64,000 bases of DNA from Linum tenue (GCA_946122785.1 CAMGYJ010000004.1:61822679-61886678), one strand, 5' to 3'; counted from the first letter of the stretch, positions 32,887-44,351 are shown. The notes: generated by a model from the sequence alone, not told the origin. Program-made: numbers and translations.

Positions 32887-34569
32887 ATGGAGACGGGCTT
32901 ACCCCACTGTTTCTTTTGGGGATTTCTACTCACATTGTTCGGAATCGTGGCTGGAGCGAGGGTAATTAGAAGAACGATGAGAAAGAAATCGAAATTACCA
33001 CCGCCGCCGCCGGGGCCATGGAAGCTCCCCGTCATCGGAAACCTCCACCAGCTAATCATGATGAGCAGGCACCTGCAGCCATACCAAGTCCTGTCCGAAT
33101 TCTCCAAGAGATACGGCGCCGTGGTCCAGCTCCAGCTCGGTGAGCACTCCGACATCTTGATCTCTTCCCCTGAAGCCGCCGAACAAGTGCTGAAAACCCA
33201 CGACAGCGCCTGCGCTTCGAGACCTTCCGGCCTCGCACAGGAAATCATCTTCTACGGCTGCAAGGATCTGGTCTTTTCTCCCCACGGCGACCACTGGAGA
33301 CAGATGCGGAAGCTCTGCACCATGGAGCTGCTCTCCGCCAAGCGCGCCCTGTCCTTCCGTTCAATCAGGCTCCAGGAGGTCGCCAATCTCGTCGCCTCTA
33401 TTTGCGCCAGCGAGGGAAACCCCGTGGATTTGAAACCCATGGTGATTTCGTTGACCAATTCCATCACTAGCAGGTCGGCTTTCGGCAATGCCCCGAAACA
33501 GAGTGCGAATTTTTTCCCGGTTGTGGAGAGTATGGTGAGCTCGGGTGGAGGGTTTCGGGTCTCGGATCTCTTCCCATCGATCGGATTGATTCCGGTTATT
33601 AGTGGGCATCGATCGAATCTCGTCGCGCTTCATCGAGCAGCGGATTCGATGCTCGACGAAGTAATCAACCAACACATGGAAAACAGAGCACGACGGCGAC
33701 GACGACTCCAAACTAGTACTGATGATGATGGTGATGATGATGGAGCCAGAGAGGATCTCGTAGATATTCTTCTCAACTTTCAAGAGAATGCTGATCACCT
33801 CGACCTCCCCTTAACCATGGACAGCATGAAAGCAGTTCTCCTTGTAAGTAATTGCAGTCTTATATATAACACATCTCTCTGTCTTTCTTTACTTCAAATC
33901 ATATCCATCTAAAGTATAATGTACCTATTCTTTAATTTGATACAGAATGTGTTTATTGGTGGCGCTGACACAACACCCGGAACAATAGAGTGGGCGATGT
34001 CTGAAATTATGAGAAATCCAGAGGTAATGCAAAGAGTACAGAAAGAAGTGAGAAGTGTCTTTCGTGACGAAGTTGATGAGGAAGGACTCCATAAGTTGGA
34101 GTACTTGAACGCAGTTATCAAAGAGACTTTTCGGCTGCACCCTGCTGGTCCAATACTTCCGAGAGAAAGTCGAGAGAGTATGGAGATTAATGGATTTCAC
34201 GTCCCACAAAAGAGTCGAATCATGATCAATATGTGGGCTATAGGAAGAGATCCTGCTTATTGGGGTGAAGCTGAGAAATTCAATCCAGAGAGGTTTCTCG
34301 ACTCTGCAATTGACTACAAAGGAACACATTTCACATTCTTGCCTTTTGGAGGTGGAAGGAGGATGTGCCCTGCAATACAATTTGCGATGCCCATAGTTGA
34401 ACTTACATTGGCAAATTTACTTTTTCATTTTGACTGGAAGCTCCCTTGCGACATGAGACCAGAAGATCTAGACATGACCGAGCACTTTGATACTGCGATC
34501 AGGAGGAAAGAAAAATTGTGTCTTATTCCCACGACAACAACTAGTGCAAGGCCTTCAAGACTTGGATGA
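32887..34569 (+). CDS. Cytochrome P450, CYP71D-like (A-type)
   Basis: Two exons, 32887-33843 and 33946-34569, with a phase-0 GT-AG intron; 526 aa, usual for the family. A hydrophobic N-terminal ER anchor (about residues 8-24) is followed by basic residues and the PPPPPGPW hinge (38-45). The I-helix oxygen-activation motif is GGADTT (324-329), the K-helix ExxR is E379-R382, FNPERF follows, and the heme loop is FGGGRRMC with Cys460. The last heme-loop residue is Ala (CPA) where CPG is usual. The C-terminal run KGTHFTFLPFGGGRRMC ... EDLDMTEHFDTAIRRK is CYP71D/CYP726-like. Such enzymes hydroxylate terpenes and other small molecules at the ER using a CPR reductase. Its place 4.6 kb from TPS4 suggests a terpenoid substrate; that is inference. 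No damage seen. Confidence 0.93.
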
Positions 34570-35129
34570 TCACGAGAGAAGACATACATTAAGAGGAAGA
34601 GCAATAACTTGAATGCACGTTATCCTCTCTTTATATTCCATGCCTAATTTTAGACTTCTTCGTCTGCTTTTCTTTCTTTCTTTCTTTCTGAATCAAGCAT
34701 CTTGAACGAAATTACAATTTGCATCTACTTTTTTATGAATTTAAGTACATCTTCGTGTTTAAGACTAGCTACCTCAGAGAACTGGGCTTGAGGTACAAAT
34801 TGGGTTGTCGGTGTTGATGGTAAAGAACTAAAATTGTTTTTCTCCTATCCTCCTATGAGCGAACAATTTGTGCAAAACAACACTGTCTCTCCCACCACTT
34901 GCTAGATGGGTGAGTAGGTCTTGTACTTAAAGGAACGAAAATTTTGCTTTAAAGGTTTGATAACTAGTTAAGGACAGATAGATTGCCTTTGATAAATTTA
35001 TCTTACCATTTGGGAGAAAAGTGAGATGAAGGGATTGATGAAAGGATAGAGAGTTCAAAATTCCATCGATTTAGATTCTTACTTTTATTCATCAAAATGA
35101 TACTTGATGAATAGAGTGGAGGATATGGT
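34570..35129. other. Intergenic DNA after the P450
   Basis: Contains the P450 3' UTR with a CTTT-rich tract at 34666-34688. Nothing else supported. Confidence 0.4.
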
Positions 35130-35450
35130 GGGACAATTTGTCTATAGCGCTTTGAGAAGAAAATATTTTACTGATAAGTTTGTTGAGAATAAAAGTAATT
35201 GGCCAAAGGAATCAACAAGCTCTAGTCCAGAACCTCGAAGCACAAATTTGTACAATTTCTCAAGCTATGTCGGTTAGACCAGAAGGTAATTTGATTTATC
35301 GGGTAACACGGAACCAAATCCTAAGGAGGGTGACATGCAGTCATCTTAAGGAGTGGTCGTGTAATTGGGAATGCTACATCAGAGCAGGTAACTCGGATTC
35401 CTTTGTTGGATGTCCCTAGGGCAAGGGACCAAGTTGAAGAATCTAGTGAA
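35130..35450 (+). mobile_element. Ty3/gypsy gag remnant
   Basis: Plus-strand frames read QALVQNLEAQICTISQAMSV followed by RPEGN. After a frameshift comes SGNTEPNPKEGD. This is the pattern (LExQIxxLSxxxxxRPxGxLPSxTExNPK) found near the end of Gag in many plant Gypsy elements. It is frameshifted and short. Confidence 0.6.
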
Positions 35451-35639
35451 ACGAATGACAAATTCTAAGAAGACACCAATGCTTAAAAGAAGTATGAAAA
35501 CCTGATAATCGGCTTTAACATATTGAATTCTTGGACTTTATGTGATTATCCGTAGTATGTTTTAGCCAATTGGTGCTATTTTAGGGCTCGCTAACCCGAG
35601 AATGGTTGAAAAATCATTATTGTCTAGTGCCATGAGTTT

Positions 35640-37350
35640 GATGTATTACAGGTGAAGAAAACACGAAAAAGAAGTTGCACCGGCAAACGATTCTCGAAGC
35701 TGGGCTCAAGGCCCATCTGGATGGGCTTAATGAAATGGGCCAAAGCCCATTCGATTGGGCTCCTTTTGCTGGCGGTGGACTTTTCTTTGGGAATTCCTTG
35801 GGCCAAATTAATTGGACACGTAGGGCGCAGGAGAGAAATTGGACACTTCTCTGTAGAAACGGAATTGGCTTGGCGGGAGGAATCTTTTGGGGGAAAGGAA
35901 CAGAATTCTTGGACGGAGGATTCTTTGGGGAAAAAGAAGCAGGGCGCAGCGGAGGGAACAGCGAGCAACGGTGATTTTGGCGACAGCAGCTCGGCGAGTG
36001 GTTCTCCAAGGCGACGTGAGCTCTCAACAAAAACAAGTTATTTGGTTGGATTCTCTAGTCCGAATTATTTGTTTATTGTTGAGTTGGAACATGATGATCA
36101 AAACCCTATTGTTTTATCTTAATTTCGTCATGAACTAAACCCCAATTTCTGGGGGAAACACCATAGGATGTAGCTATGTCTTGATTTGATGGATTGATTC
36201 ATGATTCTTTTCTTCCAATCTCTATTGCATGAAATTCCTTAATGCTTTGTGTTGACTGGCCACCAATACAATGAATCGTAGTTAATTAGGTTATTAGCGA
36301 CAGTGAAACCCTAATAACTGAACCTATTTCATGTGACATAGTAACTTATCGAAGCGACAGTGGATTAAATAAGGTACTATGCGGTCTTAATTGGGATATC
36401 GGTCTTCAGGCTAAATAGTTAATTCATTGAGCTACGACAGTAGGATTTGAATTGATTATTTAGTATGTTTCCCCCATAAATTGGGGTTTAGTTCATGACA
36501 AAAATAAAACAAACAATCATGTTCATAATCATCATGTTACGAATCAAAGCAAAAGGAAAAGATACTGAATTATTGGACGTTGTTTGATTCTATTTTCCTC
36601 TCGCTCCAATCGCCGATCGTTGCTCTCGAATCGCCCTTGCGCTGCGCTCCGCACTGCTCTCGCTGTCCAGGAACTTGCTTCGCCCAAAGAATCCTGTCCC
36701 CCTGGCTCTCCGTCCTTTTCTTCCAATCTCTATTGCATGAAATTGTTTAATGCTTTGTGTTGACTGGCCACCAATACATTGATTTGTAGTTAATTAGGTT
36801 ATTAGCGACAGTGAAACCCTAATAACTGAACCTATTTCATGTGACATAGTAACTTATCGAAGCGACAGTGGATTAAATAAGGTGCTATGCGGTCTTAAAT
36901 AGGATATCGATCTTCAGGCTAAATAATTAACTCATTGAGCTACGACGGTAGGATTTGATTTAATTGTTTAGTACGTAGTAATTCCCGACAGGGATAGCTA
37001 GCACATTCGTGATATCCTGGCTGTAGAGATATGGATTAAACTGATTGGAATATGTGAATTAATCTGGATAGGATAGGTAGTGAATCCCGGTGTTTCTCCC
37101 AGAGCTTTCTCCATTGAATTTCTCCCGACCAATTTACTTTGCTTAATTAGTTTAATTAATTTGCTTTTAGATAATTAGTCTCATTAAACCATTTTCACCT
37201 ATAGTTTGCTCTATAAATTGATAAAATATAAGGTTGTACCAGTCCCGGAGAGACGATACCCGGACTTTCCGGTTTACTACAAGATAGGATTAAGGCATAT
37301 ACGCTTTTGCCCTATCAAGTTTTTGGGGCATTGTGCTTTTGCCCTATCAA
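35640..37350 (+). mobile_element. Decayed Gypsy-like 3' region / LTR with internal duplication
   Basis: No intact coding sequence. A roughly 245-bp block is present twice, at about 36220-36465 and 36728-36975 (shared GTGTTGACTGGCCACCAATA, GCGACAGTGAAACCCTAATA and ATCGAAGCGACAGTGGATTA). Near 37240-37310, CGGAGAGACGATACCCGGAC followed by GGTTTACTACAAGAT and then CAAGTTTTTGGGGC resembles the LTR end and leader of plant Gypsy elements. The assignment to one element is tentative. Confidence 0.5.
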
Positions 37351-37624
37351 AACCCAATGATCAAGTTTTAAGTAACTGAGCACATTCCTAAACTACCATT
37401 CCCTTGAAGGGCCTTCAGAGTGATCTAAACTACGAGTGTGGACAATGGAAGGACATGCTCAGGCAGTTGAAGGTAATAGTTTCGTTCTTGGATGTGGTTA
37501 TGAAAATCCCAAGGTACACGAAGTTTTGTACAGAAATCTTAGTTGGAAATGGAAGGATGGAAGAAGTTTTGATGGTCTAATTGAGTGTCGTCTATTCCAC
37601 TACTATTGTTTCGACCCAAACTTA
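37351..37624. other. Short unannotated stretch
   Basis: Contains an 88-codon open frame that starts at 37436 and overlaps the following MITE. I recognise no domain and do not call it a gene. Confidence 0.3.
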
Positions 37625-38284
37625 CTTAGGGCATGTTTGGAGGTTGAGATTCTCCAAATAGATGCATTTGTTCAATTTGTGTATTATCATTTGATGTAAT
37701 GATTCAATGCATGTATTAGGAAAATACTTTGTTTGGAAGGGCAATGACGAGACAAAAAGTAGGGTAGATAATCCCTTGTTAACAATCTCACCTCGTTTGG
37801 AGGTTGAGATTTGAAGTGAGGTATTTAGCAAATACATGTAATGATAAGATTAAGTCGTTTTTTTGGTTTACTTTGAGTTAGAATGCATGCATTACCTTTT
37901 TGTTGGGCCCACCTACAATCACTCAAAATGAATGATTATAAATCTCTACTAAAAGGTGAGATTGTTAATGAGGGATTGTCTACCCTACTTTTTGTTTCAT
38001 CATTGCCCTTCCAAACAAAGTATTTTCCTAATACATGCATTGAATCAATACATCAAATGATAATACACTAATTGGGCTAATACATCAATTTGAAGAATCA
38101 CAACTTCCAAACGACCCCTTAGTAGAGATTTATAATCATTCATTTTGAGTGATTGTAGGTGGACCCATTAAAACGGTAATACATGCATTCTAACTCAAAG
38201 GGAACCAAAAAAAACGACTTAATCTTATCATTACATGTATTTGCTAAATACCTCACTTCAAATCTCAACCTCCAAACGACCCCT
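37625..38284. mobile_element. Tourist-like foldback MITE with interleaved inverted repeats
   Basis: Ends are GGGCATGTTTGGAGGTTGAG (left) and CTCAACCTCCAAACGACCCC (right), next to TTA on both sides, as in PIF/Harbinger (Tourist) MITEs. Inside, arm A (37628-37793) is inverted at 37950-38112 and arm B (37794-37950) is inverted at 38116-38284, giving the order A-B-A'-B'. A second TTA-flanked end, CCAAACGACCCCTTA, occurs internally at about 38105-38118. Probably two related MITEs merged. Confidence 0.7.
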
Positions 38285-38469
38285 TAGTAACCCAATTGCA
38301 TAGTGTGTGGGCCATTATATGGGCTACTTTCTTGCATTCTCTCATTGCAAAAGTTCATTCCGACTTACTAATTCTCCAAGACCCTCGTATTTCATCACTA
38401 AGTCAACATGCTTAAAAAGAAGACCGGTTGGATTGGTTGAGTTTTGAAACTGCCTTCAAGCAATTTGTT
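38285..38469. other. Intergenic DNA
   Basis: Nothing recognisable. Confidence 0.3.
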
Positions 38470-38900
38470 TCTATGATTGCAGGGAACAAACGCTTCATTT
38501 CGACCATCTTCTTATCAAAAGCTATTGCCTGAAACTCTGTAATCTCCGACGACCACTAGTATCGCTCCCTTCTCACGGCCTTCAAAAGATACTTCCTCTC
38601 TGAATCCAGCACCACTACACCATCCCCCTCCTGCAAAGGTAGTTGTATAGACATTCACCTTTAACCATCCCACGTGCGACTTTTCCCAGGTCATATTTCT
38701 TGCTACTCTCACTCCTTACTCCTTCTAATGGAGTGAATTGTACTCTTACCGGTCGGATATAGCCTTGTCGAAGATTTCCCGCTCCACTTATGTCCTATTG
38801 TAAAAGACGTGATTACTCCTCTCATTCCATAGATTCCAGAGAACCATGGTAAATTTCAAAAGAGATTTCACCCTATCTCTTGATTGTATGATTGGAAGTT
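38470..38900 (-). mobile_element. LINE RNase H-like domain fragment
   Basis: The minus strand reads TMVLWNLWNERSNHVFYNR, then a stop, then WEKSHVGWLKVNVYTTTFAG and GWCSGAGFRE. This is the recognisable order of the C-terminal RNase H-like domain of plant non-LTR retroelements (LWxLWKxRNxxVF ... GWxKxNVDxxF...G.GxVxRD). It is broken by stops. Confidence 0.65.
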
Positions 38901-39551
38901 CAATACTTATTCTGTGGTTCATGAGAGTGTAATTCACTCCATGACTAGTCATTTACTAATTTATGCAGTTATCCACGACTACTACATACTCGCTAGATTT
39001 AGCTAACAACTATGAGTTAAAGACTTGAAACCACTAAAAAAAATTGTTACTGGCTCATGCTCCGGATGTTTACATCTCATTATCACTAGCTCAATTTCGC
39101 TTCAGCTACTCGTAATTTGTTGGTAATCCAGTCAAACTTTTTTAGATCTAGACCAATACGATGCATGGATATGTGAAAGTGAGTCCTCAAACCAAAGTTT
39201 TGCAAGATATGAGTTGTCTTCGTCGCCTAAAAGAATTTCTCGGAGATGAATGCTCGTAAGGAGATACTCTATTTTTCTTGTCCCCCATTGAAGGAATCAG
39301 AACTTGGCTAGTTAGTTACCCCACAACTTGGAGACCCAAAAAAGCAACAATATGTAACATAACATAAACCTCAAAAACAAGGCAAAAAAGACAGAATAAA
39401 GCCATCCCCGTTTGGGGACAAGAAGAAGCTTTTTCAGCTTATTTAACAGCCAATCCCATCACGCACTTACTGGTTACAAGAACAATTGCAGAGAGGATCG
39501 ATCGAAAATGGAGAAGTCTGTGCCTTTAGAGATTGATTAGCCACCCATTCC
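38901..39551. other. Intergenic DNA, original upstream region of the DUF1218 gene
   Basis: No gene. Before the copia insertion this DNA directly continued into the promoter now at 44713-44901. Confidence 0.4.
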
Positions 39552-39556
39552 TAATT

Positions 39557-39912
39557 TGTTGGAAGTTGATCTGCAGCAGAGAATCCGAATCCTACCAGGA
39601 GAAGGATTGGAGCAAAACGCGCGCCAAGTCTGAGTTTCAAGTCCAGTGTGTCTAATAAAGGAAACGTCGCCGTCTGGTTTATTTCATTAAGAGTCCCTGA
39701 AGTAGTTGTTTGTGTTATTCGAGTCCTGTCCAAGTGTCAAGTGTAGTTGCGTGATTATAGTTAGTTGGTTAGTTGTGTTAGCTGATTTGCAGGGTCATTG
39801 AGTAGTGGTTAGAGTCGTGGAAGCCGGATTATGTGGCTGAAACAAACGTACAAAAACCCCTCTTGTTCATTCTAATAAAGTTTGTCAGATTGCAAACGTA
39901 TTTGAGCCTTCA
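39557..39912 (+). repeat. 5' LTR of the copia element
   Basis: 356 bp, begins TGTTGGAAG and ends GAGCCTTCA. Apparently identical to the 3' LTR. Confidence 0.95.
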
Positions 39913-40142
39913 TTGTGGTATCAGAGCTCAAGCAAGCTGTAACCAAAGCTTTCAAGCTGTAGTTGAGTGATTTGTTGAGAGATTCTGCTGTCAATTGCAG
40001 ACTAAGATTGAGTGATTTGTTAAGAGATTCTGCTGTCAATTGCAGAACTGGGTTGGGAAACACGAGTGAACGTGAGTTGCTGTTGATTTCAAGGTGAGTG
40101 CAAAGATTGGCTATCAAGCAAATCTTGTGAGAGAGTGTGAAT

Positions 40143-43100
40143 ATGAGTGAATCAGGAGGCTTGGCTCAGGTTGGTCTACCACGGTTTGATGGAGACTATG
40201 AGCACTGGAGCCTTCTAATGGAGAATCTTCTTCGCTCCAAGGAATACTGGTCTGTGGTGGAGCAAGGTTATCAAGAAAGACCAACTGAGAACCTGTCTGA
40301 AGTTGAAGCCAAAGCCCTCAATGATCTGAAGCTGAAGGATTTAAAGGCCAAAAACTACCTCTTTGGCAGCATCGACAAAACCATCCTCAAGACCATCTCA
40401 AAGAAAGGTACTGCCAAAGACTTGTGGGAATCAATGAAAGTTAAGTTTCAAGGCAATGCTAGAGTTCAGAAGTCTAACTTGCAAGCTCTTAGAAGGAACT
40501 TTGAAATAATTGAGATGAAGGAGGGTGAGTCAGTGAATAACTATTTTGGTAGGGTTATGACCATAGCCAATGCAATGCGCAACTGTGGTGATGAGATGCC
40601 TGATGTTCAGATTGTTGAAAAGATCCTTAGAACTCTCACTGAGAAGTTCAACTATGTGGTGTGCTCTATTGAGGAATCTAAGGACACTGCTGAGTTATCT
40701 GTTGATGCTCTACAGAGTTCTTTGATTGTTCATGAGCAGAAGTTCTCCAAAAGACAGTTGACAGAAGAAGACCAGGTTCTTAGAACTACCCATGACTTTG
40801 GTGGTAGGGGAGGAAGAGGCCAGGGCAGAGGGTTTTATTCTGGCAGAGGAAGAGGTCGAGGAAGGAACTGGAATAAGGAATCAGTGGAGTGCTATAAATG
40901 TCACAAACTGGGCCATTACAGGAATGAATGTCCTGATTGGTACACTAATCAGCAGGTTCACTACTCAAGTTCCAGTTATGTGCAGGATAATCAATCCTAT
41001 GGAGACATGAAGGATGACATGTTACTGATGGCTCAAGTTGATTATTTTGATGAGTCAAACCAGCAGGAGCATGAATGCTTTATGGCATTTATGGAAGATA
41101 CCTCTGTGGAGAAGAACTCAGATTGGTGGTTTCTTGACTCAGGGTGTTCTAATCATATGACTGGAGAGAAGAAATGGTTCACTGATTTGGATACTGCCTT
41201 TACCTGCAATGTCAGACTTGGCAACAACTCTAAACTCACAGTTGCTGGTAGAGGAACTGTAAAGCTGGCTGTGAATCAGCTATCTTTGGCTGTGCAGGAA
41301 GTGTTCTATGTACCTGGGTTGAAGACCAATCTGTTAAGTGTTGGTCAATGGCAGGAAAGGGGTCTTTCCTTCTTGATTAAAGATGGCAGCTGCAAAATAT
41401 TCCATGAGAACAAGGGACTGATCTTGCAGACAGAAATGAAGTCCAATCGAATGTTTGTGTTACATTCCACTGTAACCAAACCAGCACAGGAAAGTCAAAA
41501 TGTTCAGTGCCTGCAAACTGGAAGAGATGCTGCAGATCTCAATCTGGAGCTTTGGCATCGAAGGTTTGGACATATCAATGTTCAAAGCCTGCATCAACTA
41601 CACAAAAAGGGTCTGGTTCAGGGCTTACCTCAACTGAAAGGGAATTCTGGTGGTGTCTGTTCAACTTGTCTGGTGGGGAAACAACATAGACAGCCATTTC
41701 CCAAGAAAAGCCAGTGGAGAGCCTCTCAGAAGCTGCAACTCATCCATGCTGACCTTTGTGGTCCCCTCACACCAGAATCAAACAGTGGGAAGAGGTACAT
41801 CTTTACCATAACTGATGACTTCAGCCGCAAGTTATGGGTTTACTTTCTGTCAGCTAAGTCTGAGACATTGACCTGGTTTAAGAAATTCAAAGCTCAGATT
41901 GAGAAAGAAACTGGTCAGGCTATTACAAGTCTTAGGACTGATCGAGGTGGGGAGTTCATGCTGACAGAATTTAAGGATCTTTGTGATGAAGCTGGGATTA
42001 GAAGACAGTTAACTGCTGCTTTAACTCCTCAGCAGAATGGTGTAGCTGAGAGGAAGAATCGCACAGTGATGAATATGGTGCGTTGTATGCTTCGAGATAT
42101 GAGTGTTCCTGTTGTTTTCTGGGCTGAGGCAGTGACCTGGGCCACACATGTTCTTAATCGAAGTCCTACAAGTGCAAATCAAGGCAAGACTGCACAGGAA
42201 TTGTGGACAGGAAGTCCTCCATCAGTGTCACATTTTCGAATCTTTGGCTGCATAGCCTATGTGCATATACCAGATCAGAGGAGGAGGAAGCTTGATGATA
42301 AGAGTTCCACATGTCATTTTCTTGGCATTTCCAGTGAGTCAAAGGCTTACAGGCTCTACAACCCTACAACCAAGAAGATAGTAGTAAGCAGGGATGTGGT
42401 TTTTGATGAGAGTCATGGCTGGACAGAAGTGTTAGATGAATCAACCACATCTCAGCAGCTGATTTGGGATGGAAGAGATGATGAGTGGGATGATTCTGAT
42501 ACAGATACAGAAGTCTCTCCAGAACCTGACAGCAATCCATCATCTTCTTCAGATTCACCACCAAGTCCTACAACACCAGCAGCAGCTGATACATTGGATA
42601 GTGATCCTGAAGATGAAGATGGTGGTTCTCACACTGATGTATTGGGACTTCCTCCCAGGGTGAGGAAGCCTCCAGCTCACCTGTCTATTTATGACTGTGG
42701 CTTTACAGATACAGACTGGGTGGTTATGGTGGCACTGGCTGATGATCCTCAAACCTTTGAAGAAGCTGTCAAGGATCCTGTATGGAGAGCAGCTATGAAT
42801 CTGGAGTTTGATAGCATTGAGAGAAACCAGACCTGGAAACTGGTGGAACTTCCTGCAGGAGTCATTCCAATTGGTTGTAAGTGGGTCTATAAGACCAAAC
42901 TGAAGGAAGATGGTGAACTGGATAAGAAGAAGGCCAGGCTGGTTGCAAAGGGATTTGCTCAAAGACAAGGGGTTGATTACAATGAGGTGTTTGCCCCAGT
43001 TGCAAGGTGGGATACAATCAGAACTATCCTAGCCTTAGCAGCTCATTATGGTCTGGTGGTCTATCAATTAGATGTGAAGAGTGCTTTTCTTCATGGAGAG

Positions 43101-44300
43101 CTCACTGAAGATGTATACCTGGAGCAACCTCAAGGCTTTGAGGTTGCTGGGGAGGAACACAAGGTATACAAATTGCAGAAGGCCCTCTATGGTCTGAAAC
43201 AGGCTCCCAGAGCTTGGTATGCCAGAATTGAGGCATATTTCATCAAGACTGGCTTTGAGAGGTGTCCATATGAACATACTTTGTTCATCAAGAAATCTGG
43301 AACTGACATTCTCATTGTCAGCCTTTATGTAGATGATGTTCTGTATACCAGCAACAGTCAAGCCTTGATTGAGGAATTCAGAAGATCCATGGAAGCTGAA
43401 TTTGAAATGACAGATCTTGGCAGAATGAGGTACTTTCTGGGAATAGAGGTAACTCAAACTGATTCTGGTATTTTCATTTGCCAACAGAAATACATCAGGG
43501 AATTGCTGCAGAAGTTTAAGCTCTCTGACTGTAATTTTGTTAACAATCCATTGGCATCTGGAGTCAAATTATCTAAGGCAGGTGATGGGGTTCTAGTAAA
43601 TCCAACAGAATACAAGCAACTAATTGGTAGTTTGCTGTATGTGACTGCCACCAGGCCTGAGGTAATGTACACAGTCTGTTTACTTAGCAGATTCATGGAG
43701 TCTCCTACTCGACAGCATTTGCTTGCTGCTAAGAGAGTGCTAAGGTATCTAAAGGGTTCAGCAGATTCTGGAATTTGGTACAGGAAGGGAGATGGGGAGG
43801 ATCAGTTGTTGGGTTACACTGATAGTGATTATGCTGGAGATGTAGATGACAGGAGAAGTACTAGTGGGTATGTCTTCTTTCTTGCAGGTGGGGCTGTCTC
43901 TTGGGCATCAAAGAAGCAACCTATAGTTACTCTTTCCACCACTGAAGCAGAGTTCATAGCCGCTGCCTACTGTGTAGCACACTGTGTCTGGTTGAGAAGG
44001 ATTCTGGAAAGTGTAGGTTGGAGCAGCAGTGTAGCAGAGAAGACAACCATACTTTGTGACAACAGCTCGGCCATTAAGTTGTCTAGAAATCCAGTGCTGC
44101 ATGGTCGAAGTAAACATATCGATGTCAGGTTCCATTTCATCAGGGAACTAGTGAAGGAAGGGGTAGTTGAGCTGGAATACTGTCGATCTGAGGAACAAGT
44201 TGCAGATATCATGACTAAGGCTCTAAAGCTGGAATCATTTCAGCTCTTGAGAAGCAAACTTGGTGTGTGTGACTTGGCTGAGGTTGGTCGAGCAATGTGA
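40143..44300 (+). CDS. Copia gag-pol polyprotein (intact)
   Basis: 1385 aa from the ATG at 40143; the open frame extends two codons further upstream but without an ATG. Gag core (FDGDYEHWSLLMENLL) is followed by an Arg/Gly-rich stretch and one CCHC knuckle CYKCHKLGHYRNEC from residue 250. Next come protease DSG (D332), the pre-integrase HHCC region (LWHRRFGH ... CSTC), integrase with catalytic D537, D600 and E636 (D-x62-D-x35-E), RT with QLDVKSAFLHG and YVDD (from Y1062), and RNase H starting TDSDYAG (D1227). There are no stops or frameshifts and all catalytic residues are in place. The protein is processed into the virus-like-particle components that copy the element RNA. Length matches active plant copia polyproteins. 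Confidence 0.96.
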   Translation: MSESGGLAQVGLPRFDGDYEHWSLLMENLLRSKEYWSVVEQGYQERPTENLSEVEAKALNDLKLKDLKAKNYLFGSIDKTILKTISKKGTAKDLWESMKVKFQGNARVQKSNLQALRRNFEIIEMKEGESVNNYFGRVMTIANAMRNCGDEMPDVQIVEKILRTLTEKFNYVVCSIEESKDTAELSVDALQSSLIVHEQKFSKRQLTEEDQVLRTTHDFGGRGGRGQGRGFYSGRGRGRGRNWNKESVECYKCHKLGHYRNECPDWYTNQQVHYSSSSYVQDNQSYGDMKDDMLLMAQVDYFDESNQQEHECFMAFMEDTSVEKNSDWWFLDSGCSNHMTGEKKWFTDLDTAFTCNVRLGNNSKLTVAGRGTVKLAVNQLSLAVQEVFYVPGLKTNLLSVGQWQERGLSFLIKDGSCKIFHENKGLILQTEMKSNRMFVLHSTVTKPAQESQNVQCLQTGRDAADLNLELWHRRFGHINVQSLHQLHKKGLVQGLPQLKGNSGGVCSTCLVGKQHRQPFPKKSQWRASQKLQLIHADLCGPLTPESNSGKRYIFTITDDFSRKLWVYFLSAKSETLTWFKKFKAQIEKETGQAITSLRTDRGGEFMLTEFKDLCDEAGIRRQLTAALTPQQNGVAERKNRTVMNMVRCMLRDMSVPVVFWAEAVTWATHVLNRSPTSANQGKTAQELWTGSPPSVSHFRIFGCIAYVHIPDQRRRKLDDKSSTCHFLGISSESKAYRLYNPTTKKIVVSRDVVFDESHGWTEVLDESTTSQQLIWDGRDDEWDDSDTDTEVSPEPDSNPSSSSDSPPSPTTPAAADTLDSDPEDEDGGSHTDVLGLPPRVRKPPAHLSIYDCGFTDTDWVVMVALADDPQTFEEAVKDPVWRAAMNLEFDSIERNQTWKLVELPAGVIPIGCKWVYKTKLKEDGELDKKKARLVAKGFAQRQGVDYNEVFAPVARWDTIRTILALAAHYGLVVYQLDVKSAFLHGELTEDVYLEQPQGFEVAGEEHKVYKLQKALYGLKQAPRAWYARIEAYFIKTGFERCPYEHTLFIKKSGTDILIVSLYVDDVLYTSNSQALIEEFRRSMEAEFEMTDLGRMRYFLGIEVTQTDSGIFICQQKYIRELLQKFKLSDCNFVNNPLASGVKLSKAGDGVLVNPTEYKQLIGSLLYVTATRPEVMYTVCLLSRFMESPTRQHLLAAKRVLRYLKGSADSGIWYRKGDGEDQLLGYTDSDYAGDVDDRRSTSGYVFFLAGGAVSWASKKQPIVTLSTTEAEFIAAAYCVAHCVWLRRILESVGWSSSVAEKTTILCDNSSAIKLSRNPVLHGRSKHIDVRFHFIRELVKEGVVELEYCRSEEQVADIMTKALKLESFQLLRSKLGVCDLAEVGRAM

Positions 44301-44351
44301 AGTGATGATCTGAAGTTCATGGCGCGAGGAGCTTCAGATCAGGGGAGGATT

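Noticed and set aside
37436..37699. 88-codon frame MWTMEGHAQAVEG...
   Set aside because: No recognisable domain; it runs into a MITE and has no promoter or splice context.
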